The notes beneath the pieces are model-generated. The model worked only from the letters and a program-made list of their open reading frames with translations. It was not told the DNA's origin and did no database searches. From NCBI RefSeq assembly GCF_001043975.1, contig NZ_LABY01000132.1:1-64000 (forward strand): DNA of 64,000 bases, read 5' to 3'. Shown here in pieces: positions 47,495 to 56,172 of the stretch (position 1 is the stretch's first letter; each line of letters starts with the position of its first letter). This DNA comes from Methylobacterium variabile. Lineage in GTDB: Bacteria > Pseudomonadota > Alphaproteobacteria > Rhizobiales > Beijerinckiaceae. Made by a program: the position numbers and the translations under genes.

Positions 47495-47760
47495 GCCGGC
47501 AGGCCGTTCGTGTCGTAGAAGTCGGAATGGTCCGAGGTCGCGCCGGGCCGCTTGTCCCGGGCGGCCTCTTTCACCAGGGCGCGCAGAGTGTCGTAGTCGT
47601 CCCTCTGGGCAGGGGTGAGCGGGGTCTCGGCGACCGCGCGCGCCTCGGATTCGTGCAGGAGGCGCCTCACGACCTCGTCCGGCGTGGTGCCGAGACGCCG
47701 CGCCATCCGCTCGGCGATCCCGACCGCCTCGTCGCCCTCGATGATGAGCCGTTTCGCCAT
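47491..47760 (-). CDS. vapB: VapB-type antitoxin
   Basis: An 89-residue antitoxin. The N-terminal [20 protein letters not shown] followed by [10 protein letters not shown] resembles the PSK/Rv0623 type of VapB, which pairs DNA binding with autorepression. The C-terminal FYDTNGLPA would wrap around VapC. AAGGAG lies about six bases before the ATG at 47760. The 69-base gap after obgE leaves room for an own promoter and operator. It is coupled to vapC by a 4-base overlap. Confidence 0.8.
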   Translation of the reverse strand: MAKRLIIEGDEAVGIAERMARRLGTTPDEVVRRLLHESEARAVAETPLTPAQRDDYDTLRALVKEAARDKRPGATSDHSDFYDTNGLPA

Positions 47761-47829
47761 CGGTCGCTCCTTCGCGATCCGAGATTTACGCCTCTGCCAT
47801 CCCCGAAGCCAGAATGCGCGGAGCCATCC

Positions 47830-48924
<1,095 letters not shown>

Positions 48925-49560
48925 TCAGGCGCCGGCCCGGCATTCCGGCCGGTCGTGGCGCTCGAACACCAGGCCGGCGGCGTGCCAGGTCTTCAGGCTG
49001 TCCCAGGCCCGCCGGTCGAGCCGGAAGCGGTCGACCGGGAAGACGCCGCCCCGGGCCGGGAAGGCCTGCAGGCCGGAGCCGACCGAGGCGAAGCCGCACT
49101 TCTCCAACACCCGCCGCGAGGCCGGGTTCACCACCCGGGCGGAGGAGGAGAGCTCGCTTCCCTCGGTGTAGGCGAAGAAGGCGTCGATCATCGCCCGCGC
49201 CGCCTCGGTGGCGAGCCCCTGGCCCCAGTACGGCGTGCCGAGCCAGTAGCCGAGATGCGGTGCGCCGCCCTCCGGGTCGGGCTCGATGCTCACCACGCCG
49301 ATCGCCTGGGTCGGCTGGCGCCGCGGCGTGATCGCCATGATGAGCGCCCGTCCATCCGCATTGGCCTGCCGCGACGCGAGGATGAAATGGTCCACGGTCG
49401 GCGGATCGAGCGGATGCGGAATGCGCGCGGTCATCCCGGCTACGGCTTTCTCACCGGCGAAGCGGACGAGGGCTTGCGCGTCGGCCTGTCGGGCCCAGCG
49501 CAGCCAGAGCCTCCGGGTCTCGAGCCGGAAGACATCGTCGCGGGTGAGGTCGGGAAACAT
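48925..49560 (-). CDS. GNAT N-acetyltransferase (RimJ/RimL-like)
   Basis: A 211-residue GNAT-fold acetyltransferase. FRLETRRLWLRWARQADAQ at the start and GYWLGTPYWGQGLATEAARAMIDAF, with the acetyl-CoA loop QGLATEA, are typical of the RimJ/RimL group. NPASRRVLEKCGF near residue 150 follows. The substrate is unknown; protein N-termini or small amines are possible. The ATG is at 49560. It sits between rpmA and obgE on the same strand, after a strong terminator. Confidence 0.88.
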   Translation of the reverse strand: MFPDLTRDDVFRLETRRLWLRWARQADAQALVRFAGEKAVAGMTARIPHPLDPPTVDHFILASRQANADGRALIMAITPRRQPTQAIGVVSIEPDPEGGAPHLGYWLGTPYWGQGLATEAARAMIDAFFAYTEGSELSSSARVVNPASRRVLEKCGFASVGSGLQAFPARGGVFPVDRFRLDRRAWDSLKTWHAAGLVFERHDRPECRAGA

Positions 49561-49620
49561 CGCCTGACTCCGATCCGAACCCAGAGCCTCCCGCTCGGGT
49601 GCGGTTGCGAGAACGACGAA

Positions 49621-49646
49621 GGGGAAGGTGGTGCCCCACCTTCCCC
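49621..49646 (-). terminator. Terminator of rpmA
   Basis: GGGGAAGGTGG at 49621-49631 and CCACCTTCCCC at 49636-49646 make a perfect 11-bp stem with loop TGCC. On the minus strand it is followed by TTCGTCGTTC, a moderate pyrimidine tail. Confidence 0.75.
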
Positions 49647-49754
49647 TCGTGATCTCGCTCGGAGCTCGGCCGTTTTAAGGGCCTGCGGTGAGCAGGAGTC
49701 GCCGGGTCGGTGTGGGGACACCGGCGGAGCTCCCTCGTCACTGGCTCCGTCGGG

Positions 49755-50036
49755 TTACTCTGCGGCCTCCAGGGCCGGGGCGGCGTCGTTGGCGACGACC
49801 GTTACGAAGGCGCGGCCTCGTTTGGTAATGAATTGCACGCGGCCGTCGGTGAGCGCGAACAGGGTGTGGTCGGTGCCCATGCCGACGTTGACGCCGGGAT
49901 GCCACTTGGTGCCGCGCTGACGCACGATGATGTTGCCGGCGACGACGGCCTCGCTGCCGAACTTCTTCACGCCGAGACGACGACCGGCCGAATCGCGACC
50001 GTTGCGGGACGAACCGCCTGCCTTCTTGTGAGCCAT
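49755..50036 (-). CDS. rpmA: 50S ribosomal protein L27
   Basis: A 93-residue ribosomal protein L27. [22 protein letters not shown] is the canonical N-terminus that reaches the peptidyl-transferase centre, and [19 protein letters not shown] follows. A short C-terminal extension (APALEAAE) is extra. It forms an operon with rplU, 43 bases upstream, and ends before a strong hairpin. Confidence 0.97.
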   Translation of the reverse strand: MAHKKAGGSSRNGRDSAGRRLGVKKFGSEAVVAGNIIVRQRGTKWHPGVNVGMGTDHTLFALTDGRVQFITKRGRAFVTVVANDAAPALEAAE

Positions 50037-50079
50037 GGGGCTAACTCCTGAATTCTGGAAAAAGGGCTCGCGGCCAGCT

Positions 50080-50397
50080 TTACGCGGCGCTGATGCCCGT
50101 GACGCGGACCACGGTGAGGTCCTGGCGGTGACCGCGCTTGCGGCGCGAGTTCTGGCGGCGGCGCTTCTTGAAGGCGATGACCTTCGGGCCGCGGGCCTGC
50201 TTCACGATCTCGCCGGCGACGCTGACGCCGGACACCAGCGGGGCGCCGACCTGGGTCGCGCCGGAGCCGTCGGTGAACAGCAGCACATCGCCGAAGGTGA
50301 CCGCGGTGCCGGCCTCGCCCTCGAGCTTCTCGATCGTGATGACGTCGTTGGCGGCGACGCGGTACTGCTTGCCGCCGGTCTTGATCACTGCGAACAT
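50080..50397 (-). CDS. rplU: 50S ribosomal protein L21
   Basis: A 105-residue ribosomal protein L21. [24 protein letters not shown] is the standard start, given here in part; [15 protein letters not shown] follows the 23S-binding core. It is the first gene of the rplU-rpmA unit. A sigma-70 promoter and a strong hairpin lie directly upstream of it. The ATG is at 50397. Confidence 0.97.
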   Translation of the reverse strand: MFAVIKTGGKQYRVAANDVITIEKLEGEAGTAVTFGDVLLFTDGSGATQVGAPLVSGVSVAGEIVKQARGPKVIAFKKRRRQNSRRKRGHRQDLTVVRVTGISAA

Positions 50398-50496
50398 CGT
50401 TCTCGTCCGTGTTCCATCCGGCCTCCGGCGCCTGGCCGGGGTCGTCTTTTTGACAGTTGACGTTCGGGGGTTCTGAAGGACCGCCGCGAACGCGAC

Positions 50497-50524
50497 GGCG
50501 CGCGGACCGGCTGGTCCGCGCGCC
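50497..50524 (-). promoter_or_regulatory. 5' hairpin of the rplU-rpmA mRNA
   Basis: GGCGCGCGGACC at 50497-50508 and its complement at 50513-50524 form a perfect 12-bp hairpin with a 4-base loop. It begins about two bases after the predicted transcription start. Such a 5' stem-loop could stabilise the message or bind a ribosomal protein. Confidence 0.6.
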
Positions 50525-50532
50525 AGACATCA

Positions 50533-50561
50533 CCGTTACGGGCGCGGGCGCTGTCTGTCAA
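50533..50561 (-). promoter_or_regulatory. Sigma-70 promoter of rplU-rpmA
   Basis: On the minus strand TTGACA (50556-50561) and TAACGG (50533-50538) are exactly 17 bases apart. The -35 matches consensus fully and the -10 partly. The predicted start is near 50526, about 130 bases before rplU. Confidence 0.75.
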
Positions 50562-50667
50562 CGCCGGGCGCACCGGTTTCGCCGCCACGCCTTGATTTCG
50601 CGCCGGCCTTCGCCGAAGACCCCCCGGCGGCGTACCGGCAGGTCGCGCCGGCGAGCGGGAGACCACG

Positions 50668-51063
50668 ATGGAAGAGCTTGTTGCCCGGGTGACGCAGGCC
50701 ACGGGACTCGACGCGACCACGGCCCAGAAGGCGATCGGGCTCATCCTGGCCTTCCTGCAGAAGGAGGGCCCGCCCCAGGAGGTCGGCCAGCTCATCGCTG
50801 CCATGCCGGGCGCCGAGACGGCGATCGCCCAGGCCGGCGACGGCGGCCCCGGTGAGGGCGGCGGCGGCCTGATGGGCATGCTCGGCGGGATGATGGGCGG
50901 CGGCGTGATGGCGCTCGGCCAGAAGCTGATGTCGGCCGGCGTGCCGATGGGCCAGATGCAGCCCCTCGGCCGCGAGCTGTTCGCCTACGGCCGCGAGAAG
51001 GCCGGCGAGGACGTGATGGGCCCGATCGTCGGCTCGATTCCGGGCCTCGGGCAGTTCGTCTGA
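50668..51063 (+). CDS. Hypothetical protein with a glycine-rich middle
   Basis: A 131-residue protein. The helical N-terminus (VARVTQATGLDATTAQKAIG, then a second helix) recalls small DUF2267/DUF2780-type helical domains, but not firmly. A Gly/Met-rich loop (GLMGMLGGMMGGGVMALG) near residues 66-85 follows, and the end is GPIVGSIPGLGQFV. No signal peptide is seen. It may be cytoplasmic or membrane-associated. The start is ATG at 50668. It is divergent from rplU and convergent with the DUF4153 gene. Confidence 0.65.
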   Translation: MEELVARVTQATGLDATTAQKAIGLILAFLQKEGPPQEVGQLIAAMPGAETAIAQAGDGGPGEGGGGLMGMLGGMMGGGVMALGQKLMSAGVPMGQMQPLGRELFAYGREKAGEDVMGPIVGSIPGLGQFV

Positions 51064-51112
51064 CGAGACGGATCGCGGCGCCCGGCTGCCGGGCGCCGCG
51101 GACGAGGCAGCC

Positions 51113-52936
51113 CTAACGCCCCGATCCGTTCGCGCTCGGCGCGAAGCGCAGGCGCTGCCCGTCGACATCGAGATCGGGCATGATCGGCGGGATCGGAACC
51201 GCCCGGCCGGCTCGGATCCCTGCCAGCACCGAGTCGGCGATCGCGCGGCCGAACGGCCACGACAGAGTCCCGGCCTTGCGCCAGACCCCGTGCGCGTCGC
51301 GCCGGTACACGCCGGCCTCCGTCGCGGAGACGCCGCCGCTCCCCGGCGGATCCGGCAATTCCCGGACGGCCAGCACTTCCGGCGTACCGTCGCCGTCGAG
51401 GTCGATCACCAGCAGGCTGCAGCGCACCGCGGAGACGAAGCAGGCGGACGGATCCCGGTACGACCCGTCAGGCCGCCAGACTTGCTCGCGAAAGCCTGCG
51501 GGCAGCGAGGCTCCCGGCGGCGCGATCGTGGCACCCGCGAAGGCCGGCCCGCGGGGGGCGAGGTCGTTCCCGCGCGGCGATCCCCGGCGCTGGGCCTCCC
51601 GGGCGAGGTCCGCGACGACCGGATCCTGCGACGCTGCGAGCTGCGCCAGCGCCTCCCGGCCGTAGCGGGCGAAGCGGAAGCGGAGCGCCATGAAGTCGAC
51701 GCTCTCCGGTCCCACCCGGCCGCTCTCCAGTCGCGCGATCTGGTCCGCGGTCGAGAGCCGGGCCGGGTCGGCCATCGGCGAGAGCAGGAGCACCAGCGCC
51801 AGCACGGTCGCGACGGCGCCGACCAGGTTGGTGGTGCCGAGGGCGCCCATCCAGGGACGGGCCCGGAGCGCGGCCCACGGATAGCCGAGGGCGTAGACCG
51901 CCGCGACCGCGCAGGCGGCGACGCCCCAGACCCGGATTGGTGTCAGGCCATGCTGCTCGATGCGCAAAAACAGTGCCGTGAGCGCGAGGCCGACGAGGGG
52001 CGCCAGCAGCAGGCCGGCCAGCCGCACCGTGGCCCGCAGCAGGGGCGATCGGGCCTCCGGCGTCCGGCCGTCGCCGTAGGCGGCGTTGACGATCACGATC
52101 AGCAGCGCGGTGCTGGCCAGGAGCAGGGCGGCGGCGTGGCCCGTCGCCCAGAGCGGCGCCAGCCCGGTGAGCGGCAGCGCGCTCAGGAAGGCCGCGATCA
52201 GGCCGGTCGCCAGGACGGCGAGCACGGTGACGAGCACCATCGCGACCGGCGTCTGGGCCGCGAGCGATCCGGACCGGAGATCCGTCGCGTGCACGGCCCC
52301 CGCGAAGGCGACGCCGAGAGCCGGCATCACGACTCCCGGGGCGCTCAGCACCTGCGCCACCGCGGCGAGCTTGAGGGCTCCGAACAGGGCCGCGCTGAGG
52401 GCGAGCACCCCCCAGACCGCCGCCGCGAACGCGATGCCCAAGCTGATCTGGAACGCGTGCCGCCAGGCGCCGCCGACATAGGCCGCGTAGGGCGGGCGCC
52501 ACCGCCGCGCCGCATCGGCCGGCTCGATCAAGTGATGCAGGATGTAGGTGAGCGCGAAGGCCGCCGGGAGCATGAGCAGGCCGAGCTCGCCCTCGGGCGT
52601 CACGCCGCCGGCCGGCGGTCCCGCCCGCCACAGGTCGTAGGCGACGAGGAGGACCAGCAGGGTGCAGGCCGCCCCCAGCCAGGCGAGCAGGGTGCCGGCA
52701 CGCAGGCGACCGATGCCGAGGATCGGGATCAGCGGCGCGATCAGGAGGAGCGGCAGCGCGTAGGCCATCACGATCCGGTGGGGCCCCACGCCCCAGATCG
52801 CCTCCGCCTTCGTGAAGAAGAACCAGAGGCCGAGCCCCTGCGCGCATCCGATCGCGAGCCGGACCGCGCCGACCCGTCGCTCCGCCTGGCTCGCCTGCGG
52901 GTGCTCCGCACCGGCCGCCGGATTCACGACGCTCAA
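51113..52936 (-). CDS. DUF4153 domain membrane protein
   Basis: A 607-residue integral membrane protein with about 10-12 helices in residues 20-400 (for example VMAYALPLLLIAPLIPILGI and TTNLVGAVATVLALVLLL). A C-terminal soluble part of about 170 residues includes SLLVIDLDGDGTPEVLAV, an EF-hand-like or FG-GAP-like loop. It matches DUF4153, whose role is unknown. The start TTG at 52936 has GGAG seven bases upstream; GTG at 52927 is an alternative. It stands alone, convergent with the hypothetical gene at 50668. Confidence 0.88.
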   Translation of the reverse strand: MSVVNPAAGAEHPQASQAERRVGAVRLAIGCAQGLGLWFFFTKAEAIWGVGPHRIVMAYALPLLLIAPLIPILGIGRLRAGTLLAWLGAACTLLVLLVAYDLWRAGPPAGGVTPEGELGLLMLPAAFALTYILHHLIEPADAARRWRPPYAAYVGGAWRHAFQISLGIAFAAAVWGVLALSAALFGALKLAAVAQVLSAPGVVMPALGVAFAGAVHATDLRSGSLAAQTPVAMVLVTVLAVLATGLIAAFLSALPLTGLAPLWATGHAAALLLASTALLIVIVNAAYGDGRTPEARSPLLRATVRLAGLLLAPLVGLALTALFLRIEQHGLTPIRVWGVAACAVAAVYALGYPWAALRARPWMGALGTTNLVGAVATVLALVLLLSPMADPARLSTADQIARLESGRVGPESVDFMALRFRFARYGREALAQLAASQDPVVADLAREAQRRGSPRGNDLAPRGPAFAGATIAPPGASLPAGFREQVWRPDGSYRDPSACFVSAVRCSLLVIDLDGDGTPEVLAVRELPDPPGSGGVSATEAGVYRRDAHGVWRKAGTLSWPFGRAIADSVLAGIRAGRAVPIPPIMPDLDVDGQRLRFAPSANGSGR

Positions 52937-53315
52937 ATGATCTCTCCGGGTGGCGATCCGGCCGGGATCCGACGACGCCTGGGCCTCGCCCGCATCGGCC
53001 GCGAGCCGCCGGTCCTGCGGGCCCGGTCAGCCTGCGGGCGAATGCCCTGGTAGCGGCGGCGTAGCGCCCATCCGCGTGTGCCGCAAGGTGAGCGGTGCCG
53101 CCCGGGCCGAGGGACGGGCCTCGCGAGCCGGCGGGGCCGCGGGTCCCGGCGCGCCGGGGCGCGGTCGCGGCTGCGGCCGGGCCAACACATTGTTGCGCCT
53201 CCTGAACCCTTGTCATATTCCCGTGCCGGCTTCGTGGTGTCTTGTCGGCACGCGGGGCGGTCGCGGCGGCCGCCCAGGGCGCCGGATCGGCCGGCGCCGC
53301 ACGGGATGCCTCGAC
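52937..53315. other. Intergenic region with promoter candidate for the OlsB-like gene
   Basis: 379 bases between divergent genes. TTGTTG at 53190-53195 and TCATAT at 53213-53218 are 17 bases apart, a possible promoter for the acyltransferase gene, starting about 90 bases before its ATG. The long open frames here are GC artefacts with no similarity. Confidence 0.4.
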
Positions 53316-54302
53316 ATGGTTCCGTTCCTCACCCGCGGTCCGGCCGGCGACGGCCGCGATGCTCCGCCCGGCATACCGCTCGCGCGGCTCCTCGGCCGTG
53401 CCGCCGAGGGAGGCATCCACCTCAAGGGGTTCGGCCAGCCGTCGCGGCTCTTCCCGCGGCTGAGGCACTTTCCGACCCCCGGCCTCGACCCGGTGCTCGG
53501 CCGCATCGGCTCCCTCGAGGTGCGCCTCGCGACGACGCCGAAGGAGGTCAAGCGGGCCCAGCGCCTGCGCTACCGCGTCTTCTACGAGGAGATGGCGGCG
53601 ATCCCGACCGGCATGGCCCTCCTGAAGCGCCGCGACGCCGACGAGTACGACGCGGTCTGCGACCACCTCCTGGTGATCGACCACGCGGCGCAGGAGGCGA
53701 AGCCGTTCCGCAAGCCCAAGCCCCGGGTCGTCGGCACCTACCGGCTGCTGCGCCAGGAGCAGGCCGACCGGAACTTCGGCTTCTACACCGCCGGCGAGTA
53801 CGACCTCGGCCCGGTGCTCGAGGCCAATGCCGGCAAGCGGGTGCTGGAGCTCGGCCGCTCCTGCGTGCTCAAGCCCTACCGCACCAAGCGGACCGTCGAG
53901 CTGCTCTGGCACGGCATCTGGACCTACGTCCTGCACCACCGCATCGACGCGATGCTCGGCTGCGCCAGCCTCGAGGGCACCGATCCCGACCGCCTCGCCC
54001 TGCCGCTGAGCTTCCTGCACCATTTCGCCCGCGCCCCCGAGGGCTGGCGCGCCCGGGCGCTGCCGGGCCGACACGTCGCCATGGACCGCCTCAGCCGCGA
54101 GGCGATCGACCCCAAGGCCGCCCTCCAGGCCCTGCCGCCGCTGATCAAGGGATATCTCCGGGTCGGCGCCACCTTCGGCGACGGCGCGGTGGTCGATTAC
54201 CAGTTCGGCACGACGGACGTGTTCGTGGTGCTCCCCGTCGAGGCGATCGCCAAGCGCTACATCGGGCATTTCGGGGCGGAGGCGGGGCGGCACGCGGCGT
54301 GA
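53316..54302 (+). CDS. olsB: OlsB-like GNAT acyltransferase
   Basis: A 328-residue protein of the hemolysin/OlsB type. SLEVRLATTPKEVKRAQRLRYRVFYEEM marks the acyltransferase start, and VLELGRSCVLKPYRTKRTVELLW is typical; the C-terminus has FGTTDVFVVLPV. OlsB adds a 3-hydroxyacyl chain to ornithine, the first step of ornithine lipid synthesis. No olsA is next to it, so lipid production is an inference. ATG at 53316 is used; the frame is open upstream without similarity. The next gene is convergent after 16 bases. Confidence 0.82.
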   Translation: MVPFLTRGPAGDGRDAPPGIPLARLLGRAAEGGIHLKGFGQPSRLFPRLRHFPTPGLDPVLGRIGSLEVRLATTPKEVKRAQRLRYRVFYEEMAAIPTGMALLKRRDADEYDAVCDHLLVIDHAAQEAKPFRKPKPRVVGTYRLLRQEQADRNFGFYTAGEYDLGPVLEANAGKRVLELGRSCVLKPYRTKRTVELLWHGIWTYVLHHRIDAMLGCASLEGTDPDRLALPLSFLHHFARAPEGWRARALPGRHVAMDRLSREAIDPKAALQALPPLIKGYLRVGATFGDGAVVDYQFGTTDVFVVLPVEAIAKRYIGHFGAEAGRHAA

Positions 54303-54318
54303 AGGACCAAGGCGGCGC

Positions 54319-55005
54319 TCAGTTCGCATTGGCCGCAGGTCTCGACCGTCGCTTCATGGGTCGGGCTGGACAGCCGACGATGGTCGAACCGGCAGCTACG
54401 TCCCGCGTGACGACGGCGCCAGCACCGACCACCGCCCCCCGGCCAATCCGCAGCCCCTGCAGGATGCCGGCATTGAGGCCGATGTAAACGTCGGCCTCGC
54501 ATCGAACGGCGCCGGCGAGGCGTGCGCCTGGACCGACGCATACCCCCGGGTCGAGTCGGCAATCGTGGTCGATGCTCGCCCCCGTGTTGACGAGGCAGGA
54601 TTCCGCCAGGACGGCGCTCACGCCGATGATGGCACCGGCGGCGACAAACGTCCCGGCACCGATCTCGGCGCTCGGGGACAGGATGGCGGCAGGGTGGATG
54701 ATAGTGCCCAGCCGTCCGCCCTGCGCCTCGATCGTGTCCGCCGTTGATCGTCGGACGGCCTGATCGCCGGTTCCGAGATGAAAACGGCACGCTTGCAGGA
54801 GGTTTCGGTCCTGGAGGCGGTTGAGTCTGCCGAGGACGCGATGCGTGCCGAAGAACGTTTCGCCGGCAGGCAGCGCGTCCGAGAGGACGCCGCGGACCGG
54901 GAGTCCGGCGAGATCCGCGGCCTCCAGCACGACGCGGGCGTGCCGGCCTGAGCCGCCGACCACGATGACCAGTGGATCAGGTGCGTTAGCCACCGTGTTC
55001 GGCAT
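54319..55005 (-). CDS. NeuD-family sugar O-acyltransferase
   Basis: A 228-residue acetyltransferase of the NeuD/sialic acid O-acetyltransferase type. The N-terminal VIVVGGSGRHARVVLEAADL is a nucleotide-binding-like lobe. The left-handed beta helix of hexapeptide repeats follows (IIHPAAILSPSAEIGAGTFVAA, VNTGASIDHDCRLDPGVCVGPGARL and similar). It may acetylate an amino sugar of a surface polysaccharide. No other glycan gene adjoins it, so it is isolated and possibly acquired. The ATG is at 55005 with a weak ribosome site. Confidence 0.85.
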   Translation of the reverse strand: MPNTVANAPDPLVIVVGGSGRHARVVLEAADLAGLPVRGVLSDALPAGETFFGTHRVLGRLNRLQDRNLLQACRFHLGTGDQAVRRSTADTIEAQGGRLGTIIHPAAILSPSAEIGAGTFVAAGAIIGVSAVLAESCLVNTGASIDHDCRLDPGVCVGPGARLAGAVRCEADVYIGLNAGILQGLRIGRGAVVGAGAVVTRDVAAGSTIVGCPARPMKRRSRPAANAN

Positions 55006-55178
55006 CGTCGAATCGTCCGACCCGATGCAAATTTAAGCGAGACTCTGAGGCCACAGAATAGAGCGCAGGATCGCCTCTGCGACACGGGAGAGGGGACTGC
55101 GCTTCACCTGCCGGCATCGTTGCAGGCTGCCCTGACTGCCAGGATCGCGAGAAGGTATTTCGAGGCCTGATACCCTCG

Positions 55179-55283
55179 CGCCTTCGCATCGACACGTCGA
55201 TGCGAAGGCGTCCGGCGCATCAGCGCCGGCGCCCGTTCGGGCTTGCCTTGCGCCTCCGAACGGGTCCGTTCGAAGGCGCGGCG
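55179..55283 (-). repeat. Dispersed two-hairpin intergenic repeat, copy D
   Basis: It is oriented opposite to the other copies. Hairpin 2 pairs 55179-55193 with 55196-55210 (15 perfect pairs, loop AC). The linker carries CGTCCGGCGCA, the reverse of the conserved core, but lacks about 20 bases found in the others. Hairpin 1 pairs 55250-55263 with 55266-55279. A third stem CCGGCGC/GCGCCGG lies between them. Confidence 0.8.
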
Positions 55284-55302
55284 GTATGACAGGGATTGCC
55301 TC

Positions 55303-56139
55303 CTACACCAATCCCCGCAACCCCTCCCGATACGTCGGATAGGCCAGCCTCACCCCCAGCTCCTCGCGGATCAGCCGGTTCCGCACCCGCTTGTTCTCGC
55401 CGTAGAAGCTGCGCGCCATCGGGCTCAAGCTGGCGGTGTCGAAGTCGACCGCCGGCGGCAGCGGCAGCCCGGCGAGGTCGGCCGCGAAGGCCGTCACGTC
55501 CTGGGGCGGGGCGGGCTCGTCGTCGGTGACGTTGTAGATCGCGCCCGGCCGCGGCCGGGCGAGGGAGGCCGCGAGGGTCGTCGCGATGTCGTCGACGTGG
55601 ATGCGGTTGAACACCTGGCCCGCCTTGACGATGCGCTGCGCCTTGCCCTGGCGCAGCTTCTCGAACGCGTTGCGCCCCGGCCCGTAGATGCCCGACAGCC
55701 GGAAGACCTGCACCGCCTTGCCGGTCCGGGCCCCGAGGGCGAGCCAGGATTCCTCCGCCGCGACCCGGTCGCGGGTGCGCTGATGGGTGGGGGCGGGCAG
55801 CGTCGCCTCGTCGATCCAGGCGCCGCACTGGTCGCCATAGACCCCGATGGTCGAGAGGTAGCCGATCCACCGCGCCGGGCCGCCGGCGATCGCCTCAGCG
55901 TAGGACCCGAGCGCCGGGTCGCCGCCCGAATCCGGCGGGATCGACACCAGGATCGCGTCGGCCCGCGCCAGGTCACCGGCGATCCGCGGATCCGCCTCGT
56001 CGGGCGAGAACACCCGCATCGCGACGCCGTCGACCTCGGCCGGCGCCTGCCGGGTCGCCGTCACCGAGGCGAAGCGGGCGCGCTCGCGCGCCACGAAGTG
56101 GCCGGCCGTGTAGCCGAGCCCGAAGACGAACAGGTTCAT
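55303..56139 (-). CDS. NAD-dependent epimerase/dehydratase-like SDR
   Basis: A 278-residue extended short-chain dehydrogenase, similar to the YeeZ type. FVFGLGYTAGHFV holds a Rossmann loop, YLSTIGVYGDQCG carries the Tyr region, and RLSGIYGPGRNAFEKL and NRIHVDDIATTL are typical. The substrate is unknown; nucleotide sugars are possible. The ATG is at 56139. It is preceded on the same strand by queG, 33 bases away, so they may be cotranscribed. Confidence 0.88.
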   Translation of the reverse strand: MNLFVFGLGYTAGHFVARERARFASVTATRQAPAEVDGVAMRVFSPDEADPRIAGDLARADAILVSIPPDSGGDPALGSYAEAIAGGPARWIGYLSTIGVYGDQCGAWIDEATLPAPTHQRTRDRVAAEESWLALGARTGKAVQVFRLSGIYGPGRNAFEKLRQGKAQRIVKAGQVFNRIHVDDIATTLAASLARPRPGAIYNVTDDEPAPPQDVTAFAADLAGLPLPPAVDFDTASLSPMARSFYGENKRVRNRLIREELGVRLAYPTYREGLRGLV

Positions 56140-56172
56140 GCGGCTTGAGCCTTGCCTGACGGGGATGCGGTC

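Noticed and set aside
51468..54329. A 953-codon open frame on the minus strand
   Set aside because: It runs antisense to the OlsB-like gene and in another frame over the DUF4153 gene. Its composition is unlike a protein.
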